Numbered from the stretch's first letter, positions 55,627-64,000 are shown. The stretch is DNA of 64,000 bases from Legionella tucsonensis (GCF_001468035.1 NZ_LNZA01000001.1:1803313-1867312), one strand, 5' to 3'. Notes: generated by a model not told the origin, from the letters alone. A program made the numbers and translations.

Positions 55627-55658
55627 ACTCATATTGAGTGATTAAACTCATAAAGAGT
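55627..55658. promoter_or_regulatory. Paired palindromic operators before the repressor gene
   Basis: ACTCATATTGAGT (55627-55639) and ACTCATAAAGAGT (55646-55658) are two 13-bp palindromes with centres 19 bases apart. They sit between the divergent hypothetical gene and the LexA/CI-type repressor, so they are the likely binding sites for that repressor. Confidence 0.65.
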
Positions 55659-55736
55659 ATAATTTAGCACGTATTGCACTTAAGTCAATATATGCTAATT
55701 GTCTATTTCTCAGAAACTAGAAGGCTCGGTAACAAT

Positions 55737-56414
55737 ATGAATGTCAAAGAAAAAATTGGGCAACGGATAAAACACGAACGCATAACCAAAGGGTTGACCC
55801 GAAAAGCATTAGCCGAATTGACTGATAGTTTAAATATTTCCCGAATTAATAATTATGAGCGTGGAGAACGAACTCCTGGCCCAGAGGAAATTACCCAACT
55901 TGCAAAAGCATTAGAAGTCTCCCCTGCTTTTCTAATGGGTTTATCAGATGATCGAGAAGGACAATTTAATAGGTCAGGATTAGGAGCATTAATTCCCCTA
56001 CTAGATTATAAAAAAGCATGTGATCCAAAATTTTATATTGATAAAATAAAGAATGAACTCCATCCCGAAAAATTAACATTTGTCCCTATAAGTCCGGAAA
56101 TTGCAAGCATAATTGATGAAAATGCATTTGCGCTACAAATTAAAGATAACAGTATGGAACCTGAGTTTAGAGCAAATGATATTTTAATCTTAAATCCCAA
56201 CGCCAAATTAAATCCGGGAGATTTTGTTGCAGCTCAAATTGGAAATGAAGATGAAGTTGTTATCCGAAAATATAAGCAATTAACTGTTTCTAAAACAGAA
56301 CCAGTCTATGAATTAATTGCATTAAATGAAGATTGGGCAAATACTCATATTGACCATCAAATTTCATGCAAAATCATTGCAATTGTAATTTATTTGAATA
56401 GAAAAATTAAATAA
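55737..56414 (+). CDS. CI/LexA-type repressor (XRE helix-turn-helix plus S24 peptidase)
   Basis: From ATG 55737 the 225-residue protein has an N-terminal XRE domain (residues 1-65, with GLTRKALAELTDSLNISRINNYERGERTPG). Its C-terminal S24 domain has the catalytic dyad Ser139 in DNSMEPEF and Lys178 in VVIRKYK. Such repressors cut themselves when RecA is activated by DNA damage, which frees the element. The frame continues upstream to 55674 but without a supported start. It should control the island and binds plausibly to the palindromes at 55627-55658. It is followed 134 bases later by the OLD-type gene. Confidence 0.9.
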   Translation: MNVKEKIGQRIKHERITKGLTRKALAELTDSLNISRINNYERGERTPGPEEITQLAKALEVSPAFLMGLSDDREGQFNRSGLGALIPLLDYKKACDPKFYIDKIKNELHPEKLTFVPISPEIASIIDENAFALQIKDNSMEPEFRANDILILNPNAKLNPGDFVAAQIGNEDEVVIRKYKQLTVSKTEPVYELIALNEDWANTHIDHQISCKIIAIVIYLNRKIK

Positions 56415-56548
56415 ATTAAGCATAACCAACAAGTTAACTAAGTTAGCTTTTTTTAAGTTGGATATAAAATTGTGCAATCCATTTTTCCTATACTATTATC
56501 TAAAAACTCCCATCTTATAAAGAAAGATTTGAATAATAAGGTTAAGTC

Positions 56549-58789
56549 ATGCAAATAGCTCATATTGACATTCAAAATTTTAGGAAGTTGAAAGCTTGTC
56601 GTGTGGAACTTTCTCAAAAAGAAACTATTTTTGTTGGTGCCAACAACAGTGGTAAAACTTCGGCTATGGATGCCTTAATACTATTTCTGAAGTGTTCTAA
56701 AAGGAGAGATATTTCCACAAGTGATTTCACGCTATCAAATTGGGTAGAAATAAATAAAATTGCGGAGAGTTGGATTGTTAACACTGATGAGAATAAGATG
56801 CTTATCTCAACCTCATCTTGGGTACCATTCCTACCCGCTATAGATGTATGGATTAAGATCGAAGATGATGAAATCCACTATGTCAGTCACTTATTACCAA
56901 CACTTGATTGGACTGGTGATTTACTTGGAGTTCGGCTTATTTTTGAACCTAAGAATATTGAGGTTCTTTATAATGAATTTACAGAAGCTTATGTATCCGC
57001 ACGTGATACAACCGAAAGGCATAATGTAGATAAAAGCGAAGACCAACACTTATCAATTTCCTTATGGCCAAAATCTATGCACGACTTCCTGAATAGAGAA
57101 CTGCATAAATATTTTATTATTAATGCATACCTACTCGATCCGGAAAAACAATCTGATATTCAAAGTCTTCCTTTAGGAATAGAACCTCTTGATTTTGAGC
57201 CGTTTGATGGCCTGATCAAAATTGATATTATCAATGCTCAACGAGGGTTTTCGGATGTAAATGCGGATGAAGGCTCCACAAATTCAAATAGGCGACTCTC
57301 TTCACAACTTAAACAATATTACAGTAAACATCTAGATCCGACTGAATTACCTGATGAAAATGATCTAGACGCACTCTCTGCTATTGATATGGCTAGAGCA
57401 GCTTTCGATGAAAAATTAAAGGTGAGTTTTAACTCCGCGTTATGTGAGCTTGAAGGACTTAATTATCCAGGATTTGGAAATCCACAGATTGTATTATCAA
57501 GTAAAGTAGATCCTCTTGGAGGACTTAATCATAATGCAGCAGTACAGTTTTCTGTTATTACAAATGATGATTTATCAGGGATTATGCCATTAAGGTTGCC
57601 AGAGCAATACAACGGACTAGGTTACCAAAATCTTATATCAATGGTTTTTCATTTAATACGGTTCAGAGATGAATGGATGCGTGTCGGAAAAGCCGGCAAA
57701 AAAAAAAGCGATTCTAATAAATTTATGGAGCCTTTACATCTTGTGCTTATTGAGGAACCAGAAGCACATTTACATGCACAGGTACAGCAGGTTTTCATTA
57801 AAAATAGTTACAAAGTATTAAGAAATCATGACAGTTTAGGTGATAATAAACATTTTCACACACAAATGGTTGTTAGCACCCATTCCAGTCACATAGCACA
57901 TGAAATTGATTTCACCTGCCTACGCTATTTCAAAAGGCACCCAGCGGAAGGTGATAATCCGGTCCCAAGTGCAACTGTTGTAAATCTCACTAAAACTTTT
58001 GGTAGTGATGCTGATACATCAAAATTTGCAACTCGATATCTTAAAACAACTCACTGCGATCTTTTTTTTGCTGACGCTGCAATTTTGGTGGAAGGACCTG
58101 CAGAAAGAATGCTTATTCCACATTTTATTTGCTCAAAGTTTCCTCTTTTAGCAAAAAGCTATATCTCTTTGCTGGAAATTGGAGGGAGTCATGCACATCG
58201 GTTAAAACCTTTAATCGAAGCATTGGGATTATTAACACTAGTCATAACTGATCTTGATTCGCTTATTGGTCGCGAAAAAGCTCCTCCAGAAATAGGAAAA
58301 AACCAACTAACAGGAAATGAAACTCTTAAAAAGTGGATTCCCCAAAATGATGAATTGGATAAACTATTAAACACCAGTTATGAAAATAAAGAAACTGGGG
58401 ATGGTAAAATCCGAGTGGCTTATCAGTATTCTCTAGCTGTAACATTGGAAAATAATAAGAAACAAGATGTAATCCCCTATACTTTTGAAGATGCTTTAGT
58501 CTTGAGCAATTTTGAATTTTTCAGAAGTAAAAAAGACGCCCGTGGTTTAATGAAGAAAATGGTAGAAGCAGTGAATAAACCTACTCTTAAAGAAGCATGT
58601 GAGAAAATGTTTGAGGATCTTAAAACTGGTAAGAAGGCTGAAATGGCACTCGAGCTTCTCTATTCCACTGATCCAAGTCATCTACTACCACCAAAATATA
58701 TCCACGAAGGATTAAAGTGGCTAGAGCAAAAAATAAGTCTGAGGAATAAGGATTATATTGTGCAGAGTGAAACAAAAATAGGTGCATAA
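56549..58789 (+). CDS. OLD-family ATPase with TOPRIM nuclease domain (GajA-like, Gabija type)
   Basis: The 746-residue protein starts with an ABC-type ATPase head. Walker A GANNSGKT is at residues 30-37, and VLIEEPEAHLHAQVQQVF (near 408) gives the signature and Walker B. STHSSHIAHEIDF (near 445) is the H-loop. The TOPRIM domain follows with AAILVEGPAERMLIP (Glu near 515) and VITDLDSLIG (D-x-D near 568). OLD/GajA proteins nick or cut DNA when nucleotides run low during phage growth. The protein is longer than the 580 or so residues of the studied GajA, with an insert between the two parts of the ATPase and a longer C-terminus. Its stop touches the start of the UvrD-like gene (TAA then ATG), the standard pairing in Gabija. 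Confidence 0.85.
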   Translation: MQIAHIDIQNFRKLKACRVELSQKETIFVGANNSGKTSAMDALILFLKCSKRRDISTSDFTLSNWVEINKIAESWIVNTDENKMLISTSSWVPFLPAIDVWIKIEDDEIHYVSHLLPTLDWTGDLLGVRLIFEPKNIEVLYNEFTEAYVSARDTTERHNVDKSEDQHLSISLWPKSMHDFLNRELHKYFIINAYLLDPEKQSDIQSLPLGIEPLDFEPFDGLIKIDIINAQRGFSDVNADEGSTNSNRRLSSQLKQYYSKHLDPTELPDENDLDALSAIDMARAAFDEKLKVSFNSALCELEGLNYPGFGNPQIVLSSKVDPLGGLNHNAAVQFSVITNDDLSGIMPLRLPEQYNGLGYQNLISMVFHLIRFRDEWMRVGKAGKKKSDSNKFMEPLHLVLIEEPEAHLHAQVQQVFIKNSYKVLRNHDSLGDNKHFHTQMVVSTHSSHIAHEIDFTCLRYFKRHPAEGDNPVPSATVVNLTKTFGSDADTSKFATRYLKTTHCDLFFADAAILVEGPAERMLIPHFICSKFPLLAKSYISLLEIGGSHAHRLKPLIEALGLLTLVITDLDSLIGREKAPPEIGKNQLTGNETLKKWIPQNDELDKLLNTSYENKETGDGKIRVAYQYSLAVTLENNKKQDVIPYTFEDALVLSNFEFFRSKKDARGLMKKMVEAVNKPTLKEACEKMFEDLKTGKKAEMALELLYSTDPSHLLPPKYIHEGLKWLEQKISLRNKDYIVQSETKIGA

Positions 58790-60703
58790 ATGAATGAAAC
58801 AGATTATTCTATGTGCGTTGATGAAGAAATATACAACTGTCTTAACTTGGATAATCCAAAAAGCTTCTTTTTATTTGCAGGCGCAGGTTCCGGGAAAACC
58901 AGATCGTTGGTCGAAGTACTAAAAAAATTCCGTGAAAAAAATATTCAACGCCTAAAGCTTCAGAGACAGAAAATAGCCATTATCACATATACCAATGCCG
59001 CATGTGATGAAATAAAACGTCGGCTTGATTTTGATCCATCATTTTCAATATCAACTATTCACAGTTTCGCTTGGGAATTAATTAAACCATATCAGAGTGA
59101 TATAAAAAAATGGTTAAAAGACAATCTAAAATCCGAGATTGCGGAACTTAATGAAGCTCAAGAAAAAGGCCGTCCGGGTACTAAGGCTTCCGAAGATAGG
59201 TCAAGAAAAATAAATTCCAAGTTAGACCGAATTAATTCTTTAGAAAACACCAAGAAATTTATTTACAATCCTAATGGAGATAATACTTCCAAAGATTCGC
59301 TTAATCATACTGAAGTCATAAGTATAACAGTAGACTTCCTAATGACTCATCCCCTTATGAGGAAAATTTTGGTACGAACATTCCCAATCCTTTTAATTGA
59401 TGAAAGCCAAGACACTAAAAAAGAACTAATTGATGCTTTTTTTGAAATACAGAAAATACACGCGGATAATTTCTCGCTTGGACTATTTGGCGACACGATG
59501 CAACGTATATATACAGATGGAAAATCTAATTTGGGTCAAAATATACCAATTGCTTGGGCAAAACCAGAAAAAAAAATCAACTACCGATGTCCTAAAAGAA
59601 TTATCAAACTTATAAACCAAATCAGATCAGAAGTTGATGGGCAGGCTCAAGAGCCTGCTAAGTCAAATTATGGATTTGTACGTTTATTTATCGCAGATAC
59701 AAGAAAAGATCTTGATAAAACAGCATTTGAATTTAGAGTTTCAGAAAAAATGGCTGAAATAACAGGTGACAATAATTGGAAAGAATTGAACAATGAAGTA
59801 AAAATACTGACTATTGAACATCACATGGCAGCAAAGCGTGGTGGATTTTCCGATTTCTTCACCCCCCTTTATGAGATTGATAAGTTCAAAACTGGTGTAC
59901 TTGATGGAACCCTTCAAGGAATTTCATGGTTTAGTAATCAAATTCTTCCTTTAATTAATGCCTTACGGGCTAATGATAAATTTCAAGTTTCTAGAATCGT
60001 TAAAAAATATTCTCCTCTCCTTTCAACGGAGGTAATAAAAAACAGTTTGACTCCTCGTGAAAAAATAAGAACAGCTAACGCAGCAGTGCAAAAACTTTAC
60101 AACTTGTGGAGTGAAGGTAATAGCCCCTCATTAATTCAAATTCTTAATGAAATATATCAGAGCCATTTATTTCAAATTCCAGATATTTACATGCCAATTG
60201 CTGCGCGATTAAAAACACAGGAAAATAGACAAACAATTTCCCTCGAAAATCATTCCGACGAGGATAAAATTATTAACGCTTGGGATAATGCTCTAAAGAG
60301 TTCGTTCATTCAGTTTGAGGCTTATTTCAATTATATCTCCGATCACTCTCGATTTGGCACACACCAAGGAATAAAGGGTCTAGAATTTCCGCGCGTCATG
60401 GTCATTCTGGACGATGAAGAATCACGTGGATTCCTCTTCAGTTATGAAAAATTGTTTTGTGCTAAAGAACTCTCAGAGGCTGATAAAAAAAATAGATTGG
60501 AAGGTAAAGAAACAACTGTTGAGAGAACTCTCAGACTTTTTTATGTAACTTGTAGCCGTGCTGAAGAAAGTTTAGCAATTATTGCTTACACAAAGGATCC
60601 AATAAAAGTAAAAAATCATGCAATATCCCAAGGATGGTTTGATGAAAATGAAATTATTGATAATCTTCAGGAGTGTTATAAATTACTAGAAGCCCCTGAA
60701 TAA
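58790..60703 (+). CDS. UvrD-like SF1 helicase (GajB-like, Gabija type)
   Basis: The 637-residue protein has Walker A FAGAGSGKTRSL (residues 29-40), motif Ia YTNAACDEIKRRL, and TIHSFAWELI. Motif II is LLIDESQDT (near 203) and motif III LFGDTMQRIY. The late motifs are HQGIKGLEFPRVMVI (near 525) and FYVTCSRAEESLAII (near 585). It is an SF1A helicase of the GajB kind, which senses or unwinds DNA ends and activates the partner nuclease. It begins on the base after the stop of the OLD gene, so the two are made as a unit. Insertion around residues 120-170 is rich in Lys and Glu. It ends the island cargo. Confidence 0.85.
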   Translation: MNETDYSMCVDEEIYNCLNLDNPKSFFLFAGAGSGKTRSLVEVLKKFREKNIQRLKLQRQKIAIITYTNAACDEIKRRLDFDPSFSISTIHSFAWELIKPYQSDIKKWLKDNLKSEIAELNEAQEKGRPGTKASEDRSRKINSKLDRINSLENTKKFIYNPNGDNTSKDSLNHTEVISITVDFLMTHPLMRKILVRTFPILLIDESQDTKKELIDAFFEIQKIHADNFSLGLFGDTMQRIYTDGKSNLGQNIPIAWAKPEKKINYRCPKRIIKLINQIRSEVDGQAQEPAKSNYGFVRLFIADTRKDLDKTAFEFRVSEKMAEITGDNNWKELNNEVKILTIEHHMAAKRGGFSDFFTPLYEIDKFKTGVLDGTLQGISWFSNQILPLINALRANDKFQVSRIVKKYSPLLSTEVIKNSLTPREKIRTANAAVQKLYNLWSEGNSPSLIQILNEIYQSHLFQIPDIYMPIAARLKTQENRQTISLENHSDEDKIINAWDNALKSSFIQFEAYFNYISDHSRFGTHQGIKGLEFPRVMVILDDEESRGFLFSYEKLFCAKELSEADKKNRLEGKETTVERTLRLFYVTCSRAEESLAIIAYTKDPIKVKNHAISQGWFDENEIIDNLQECYKLLEAPE

Positions 60704-60868
60704 TGGACCAACGCCCATGCTAATGGATTTAGGAACTTTGATAATTATGAGATACGGGTTAAGGGTTTATGTTCTTGATTAGTACCCCCTAATTGGGAAA
60801 AATCTGTGTTCTGCGTTTGAAAGTAAATACCTACCTAATTTAGGAAAAATCCGAAGCTCATAATGTAA

Positions 60869-60892
60869 AAAGTACCCATCAAAGTACCCATT
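60869..60892 (+). repeat. 12-bp tandem repeat, putative integrase arm site (right)
   Basis: AAAGTACCCATC and AAAGTACCCATT lie side by side 49 bases inside the right attachment copy. They match the pair at 47099-47122 inside the left end. Confidence 0.6.
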
Positions 60893-60940
60893 AACGTTAT
60901 GCTTAACAAATCAACACAACTTAACCCATTGATTTTACTA

Positions 60941-60984
60941 TGCCGCTGAGAAGAATCGAACTCCCGACCTTTTGATTACGAAAC
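60941..60984 (-). repeat. Attachment site, right copy of the tRNA-Thr 3' segment
   Basis: This is an exact 44-base match to 46929-46972, again on the minus strand and without the 5' half of the tRNA. Here the CCA end is not encoded, as expected for an internal copy brought in by the element. A second integrase lies 166 bases to the right, as the first one does after the left copy. Two elements therefore appear to have inserted in tandem at the same site. Confidence 0.8.
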
Positions 60985-61112
60985 TTTATCCAATCGATAT
61001 CAAAGAATATAATTTAATTTCAAAAACATGGCAAATCCTTTATTTATAAGGAATATATTGCTATTAAACCCTTCAATAAGTATCATTTGATATTATATCA
61101 ATACACAAGTTT

Positions 61113-61136
61113 TGGTACCAAAACTGGTACCAAAAC
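61113..61136 (+). repeat. Perfect 12-bp tandem repeat before the second integrase
   Basis: TGGTACCAAAAC occurs twice in direct succession (61113-61124 and 61125-61136), 14 bases before the integrase ATG. Position and unit length copy the arrangement before the first integrase but with a different sequence, so each integrase may recognise its own arm site. Confidence 0.6.
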
Positions 61137-61150
61137 CAGATGGAACTAAT

Positions 61151-62323
61151 ATGAGATTTACTGACACATACATTAAGAATTTAAAGCCAGATGCTACTTG
61201 GCTAGAAAAAATTGAAAGTTCAGGATTAGGGATTAGAGTAATGCCCAGTGGTAATAAATCCTGGTTTTATCGATTTAGTATGAATGGTAAAAGACAAAAA
61301 ATAAGTTTAGGAAAATATCCAGGAATAAGTTTAAAGCAAGCTCGTGAACTTCATGCTCAAGCTCAAAGCCTAAAAGAACAGGGAATTAACCCAATTGATT
61401 ATGCACAGCAAGAGAAGCTTAAAAAAGACAACACTCTTTCTAAATTAATTTTATCTTGGTATGAAAATTACGTAGTAAAGAATAGAAAACAACCCAGGCC
61501 AATCAAATATCAAATCGACTCAGAAATCATCCCCCTACTGGGCCATATGGAATTAGACAAAATACAAACCAAAGATATTACATCTGCACTTGATAAAGTA
61601 GTTCATCGTGGTGCACCAGTTCATGCTAATCGTATTCTCAGCACAATTAAACAAGTATTAAACTACGCTGTCAGTAGAGGATATCTACAACATAATCCTG
61701 CTATTAATATACGAACTCGAGACATAGGTGGTATAGAAAAACCTAGGGAGCGTGTTTTAAATACAGAAGAAATCAGAACTATTTGGAGGTTTCTCGAGTG
61801 CCCTCTATGTCAAATGTCTGAATCAGCTCGAATATCAATTAAAATTATCATACTAACCGGTGTACGAACCAGTGAAATTAGACTGGCCCAGTGGCACCAA
61901 TTTAATTTTGAGCAATCTTTGTGGACCATACCACCCGAACACTCAAAAGGTGCAATAACTGTAAAAATTCATTTGAGTGAATTAACTAAAAAAATACTAC
62001 TAAGGCATAAAGAAATGAGTAACTCACAATTTGTAATTCCAGGTATTACTCATGATACCCCCATGTCTAAAGATGCTCTACCCCGAGCAATTAATCGGAT
62101 TCAAGATCGTGTGGGCATACCTGAATGGACAGCTCATGATTTACGGAGAACATTTGCGACACAATTGGGTGAGTCTCTTCAAGTGGATCCAATTGTTATA
62201 GAAAAGTGCTTAGGACACAAAATGCCACGCATCATGGCTACTTATAATAAAAATGAAATGCTTCAACAACGCAAAGAAGCTTTAGATGCTTGGGCAAAGC
62301 ATCTACAAAAAATTATTTTATAA
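61151..62323 (+). CDS. Second P4-type tyrosine integrase
   Basis: The start at 61151 (MRFTDTYIKNLKPDATWLEK) is preferred. The open frame reaches back to 61112 only through the tandem repeat. The 390-residue protein parallels the first integrase: DUF4102-like N-terminus, GVRTSEIRLAQW, HDLRRTFATQLGESL, LGHKMPRIMATYNKNE. The catalytic half is nearly the same as in the other integrase, and the N-terminal arm-binding part differs more, in keeping with different arm repeats. No cargo genes of a recognisable kind follow, so the second element is small or decayed. Confidence 0.92.
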   Translation: MRFTDTYIKNLKPDATWLEKIESSGLGIRVMPSGNKSWFYRFSMNGKRQKISLGKYPGISLKQARELHAQAQSLKEQGINPIDYAQQEKLKKDNTLSKLILSWYENYVVKNRKQPRPIKYQIDSEIIPLLGHMELDKIQTKDITSALDKVVHRGAPVHANRILSTIKQVLNYAVSRGYLQHNPAINIRTRDIGGIEKPRERVLNTEEIRTIWRFLECPLCQMSESARISIKIIILTGVRTSEIRLAQWHQFNFEQSLWTIPPEHSKGAITVKIHLSELTKKILLRHKEMSNSQFVIPGITHDTPMSKDALPRAINRIQDRVGIPEWTAHDLRRTFATQLGESLQVDPIVIEKCLGHKMPRIMATYNKNEMLQQRKEALDAWAKHLQKIIL

Positions 62324-62410
62324 TCATATTAAGTATGTTTAAAAGATAGTTTTTTCATCAAGATAGTTACATTTGAGCTCAAAGAGAAAGTATGTTTTTT
62401 TTATATCATA

Positions 62411-62535
62411 AACTCCATGCCAGCTGTGATCTTAGTTTGGATGGTGCTGGTCACTGCGCTTTCTCGTGAATGGATTTGATAAGGAAATCAGATTTTACTT
62501 TAGCTCATGAAGTTCCAATAACTGTAATTGAACCT
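62411..62535 (+). pseudogene. Degraded duplicate of the beginning of lolC
   Basis: This stretch aligns with 63685-63815 of the intact lolC gene with many changes: shared blocks include ATGGTGCT, ATGGATTTGAT, GGAAAT, TTTTACTTTAGCTC and TGAAGTT. In-frame TAA and small deletions prevent translation. It probably reflects an old duplication made when an element inserted next to lolC. The gene fragment lies in the gap between the second integrase and the small gene at 62944. No further gene was seen in that gap. Confidence 0.7.
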
Positions 62536-62943
62536 TAGAAAGGGAAATAGCTTAGTAAAGTTTAAGAAATTAAAAGATGTTAAAAATCCAAAATTACGAA
62601 TGAGATTTTCAGGATATAAAATTTTATATTTCAAGCATAGATACGTCTTCTAATTTCAAGATTTTCAGACAATATTAGGAAAAATTGGAGGAAGCGGCCC
62701 CCATTTTTCAAGAAAAATGACGAAAAACATTATGTTCCTAATTTAAATATTAATTTTTTACTACAAAATAATTAATCATTTTTTGAAGAAGTTACCCTTT
62801 TATCTTTAAATATTTAATAATCACTCTTTACAATTTCTTTACAATTTAGAAACGTTTACTAATATTATAAATAAGAGATATCAAAAAGGATAATTCAAGA
62901 TATCAATGTTTAACTCAACGGACTTATTTTGAGGATTTTATTG

Positions 62944-63339
62944 ATGAATGATTATCACAATATTAACTACCCAGTAAATTACCGAATATGGCTTTTAAAA
63001 TTTATAGTCTATATAAGAGCATTTTATTATGAACATTATAACTATATAGATGTTGGCTCGATAGATGACAGGATTTTTGAGGTTATTTATCAGTTGTATC
63101 AACAAGTTTATATTTCCAACCATTCACATATTAACTTAGATTTAAAAGATATAAAGCTTCCAGTATGTACGTTAAGAATAATAAGAGAAGAAGACAAGGA
63201 GGCTTTATTAATTAAATGTACAGTTAGTACTAATATAAAAACTTTAAAGTTATATCGTTTTCCAAATTTAACTCCCTGTCCGAGATGTGAAGCATTTAAA
63301 AGAGTACTGGAAGAATATCTGGATAAATATAATAGTTAA
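62944..63339 (+). CDS. Hypothetical protein with a CxxC pair, 131 residues
   Basis: The ATG at 62944 has GAGG nine bases upstream; a TTG at 62929 is in frame but unsupported. The protein is rich in Tyr, Ile and Asn, mostly helical and soluble. Near the C-terminus it has LTPCPRCEAFKRVLEEYL, a CxxC that could bind metal or be redox-active. No family is recognised. It stands alone between the lolC remnant and lolC itself. Confidence 0.55.
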   Translation: MNDYHNINYPVNYRIWLLKFIVYIRAFYYEHYNYIDVGSIDDRIFEVIYQLYQQVYISNHSHINLDLKDIKLPVCTLRIIREEDKEALLIKCTVSTNIKTLKLYRFPNLTPCPRCEAFKRVLEEYLDKYNS

Positions 63340-63600
63340 CATCCACAAAAAATATGATAATCCTTATTCAAAAATCTGCTTTGTAATAAGACCCCTTTAC
63401 CTAGCTTTTGATATCAAGAGTAGTGGTTTAAGTGAGTATTCACCATATATTATGGGATTTGTAAGGCACAATTAAGTGAATATATAAAGGTTGCTCCTGT
63501 ATTATTTAAATCTTTGGATCAAAAAATGTCACTTGTGGATCATAACTCTAATAACGTTTCTGGGATATACTGCATTTTATTTAATTGAATAATACTAACC

Positions 63601-64000
63601 ATGTTTAAACCCTTAGTTTTTTGTATTGGATTACGTTACATTCGCGCTCAAAAAAAGAGTCGATTTGTTTCATTTATCTCATTAAGCTCAATGCTTGGCA
63701 TTAGTTTGGGTGTGATGGTGCTCATAACGGTGCTTTCCGTTATGAATGGATTTGATGAGGAAATTCACACTCGTTATTTTACTTTAGCTCCTGAAGTTAC
63801 AATAACAGGAATGAATGGAACAATAAAAAATTGGAAAAAAATAGCGGATAAGATACAAGATATTCCAGAGATTTATGCATCCTCTCCATATGTGAATGGA
63901 AAAGGACTTGTAACACATGAAGGGCAAGTAGCTCCTATTATGCTAGCTGGCATATCACCAAAAGAAGAGCAGTCTGTTTCTCTCTTAAAAAAACAAATAT
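63601..64000 (+). CDS. lolC: LolC/LolE-type lipoprotein-releasing permease (partial, runs off the right end)
   Basis: The first 133 residues are present, beginning MFKPLVFCIGLRYIRAQKKS. The segment FVSFISLSSMLGISLGVMVLITVLSVMNGFD is the hallmark first transmembrane helix and neck of LolC/LolE proteins, followed by the start of the large periplasmic domain (APEVTITG). These proteins, with the ATPase LolD, extract lipoproteins from the inner membrane and pass them to LolA. Whether this is LolC, LolE or the fused LolF form cannot be decided from this part. Confidence 0.85.
   Translation, partial: MFKPLVFCIGLRYIRAQKKSRFVSFISLSSMLGISLGVMVLITVLSVMNGFDEEIHTRYFTLAPEVTITGMNGTIKNWKKIADKIQDIPEIYASSPYVNGKGLVTHEGQVAPIMLAGISPKEEQSVSLLKKQI

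Larger units (their letters stand above)
46929..60984. mobile_element. Integrated defence island of about 14 kb between tRNA-Thr-derived repeats
   Basis: Identical 44-bp copies of a tRNA-Thr 3' segment lie at 46929-46972 and 60941-60984. Matching 12-bp tandem repeats lie inside both ends (47099-47122 and 60869-60892). The contents are an integrase at the left end, an Abi_2 protein, a large helicase-nuclease, an AlpA-like regulator, a phage-type repressor and an OLD/UvrD gene pair. This is the layout of a P4-like satellite or genomic island. The left copy keeps the CCA-coding end and so is the original chromosomal side. Confidence 0.75.

Noticed and set aside
1-64000. CRISPR array
   Set aside because: No regularly spaced repeats with unique spacers and no cas genes were seen.

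Overview
The window reads as an AT-rich gammaproteobacterial chromosome, most likely a Legionella species or a close relative. This rests on the gene style: several eukaryote-like or effector-like proteins (a CaaX-ended protein, a kinase-like protein, a tubulin-tyrosine-ligase-like ATP-grasp protein, an FAD/TPR fusion) mixed with ordinary housekeeping genes, ending in the first 400 bases of a lolC-type gene. Everything here was read by eye and no database search was run.

Bases 1-9200: the end of a membrane protein, a proline-rich candidate effector, a flavin monooxygenase, the ATP-grasp/TTL-like protein, a large kinase-like candidate effector, a ZIP metal transporter, a small secreted protein and a JmjC/cupin-8 hydroxylase-like protein. 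Bases 9200-11400 hold the most unusual group. A 50-residue peptide gene with a strong ribosome binding site lies on the minus strand. It is divergent from two overlapping paralogous genes that each seem to join a cupin-like region to C-terminal HEAT-like helical repeats. With the neighbouring JmjC gene this looks like an uncharacterised peptide-modification (RiPP-like) locus. Bases 11400-15500 carry a short-chain dehydrogenase, an isoprenylcysteine-methyltransferase-like membrane enzyme and the FAD/TPR fusion.

Bases 15600-17660 are decaying: a beta-CASP metallo-beta-lactamase gene with a broken 5' end, a frameshifted fragment of a thymidine/AMP phosphorylase and the tail of a PRPP synthetase. 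Bases 17687-30536 are an intact, tightly packed hydrogenase region. It runs from a metal P-type ATPase with the TPCPL motif and a nickel permease, through hypA-hypB-hypF-hypC-hypD-hypE and the four subunits of a group 3b (NAD(P)-linked) NiFe hydrogenase in hydB-hydG-hydD-hydA order, to its maturation protease. The genes together supply nickel, build the Fe(CN)2CO cofactor, assemble the enzyme and trim its large subunit.

Bases 30700-46900 are a mixed region: nitroreductase, two membrane-bound cyclic-di-GMP proteins (one with an EAL domain that looks inactive), the CaaX protein, a serine beta-lactamase-like hydrolase, two GNAT acetyltransferases, an APH-like kinase, a truncated NERD protein, a broken integrase, a Fic protein with a paired operator, and the 5' part of a group II intron.

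Bases 46929-60984 form an integrated island of about 14 kb. Both ends carry an identical 44-bp copy of the 3' part of a tRNA-Thr(CGT) gene, and both carry matching 12-bp tandem repeats. It encodes a P4-type integrase, an Abi_2 protein, a 1536-residue Upf1-like helicase-nuclease, an AlpA-like regulator, a LexA/CI-type repressor with paired operators, and a two-gene OLD nuclease/UvrD helicase pair of Gabija type, so it is best read as a defence island. A second integrase follows the right-hand copy. After it come a degraded piece of lolC, a small unknown gene and the start of the intact lolC.
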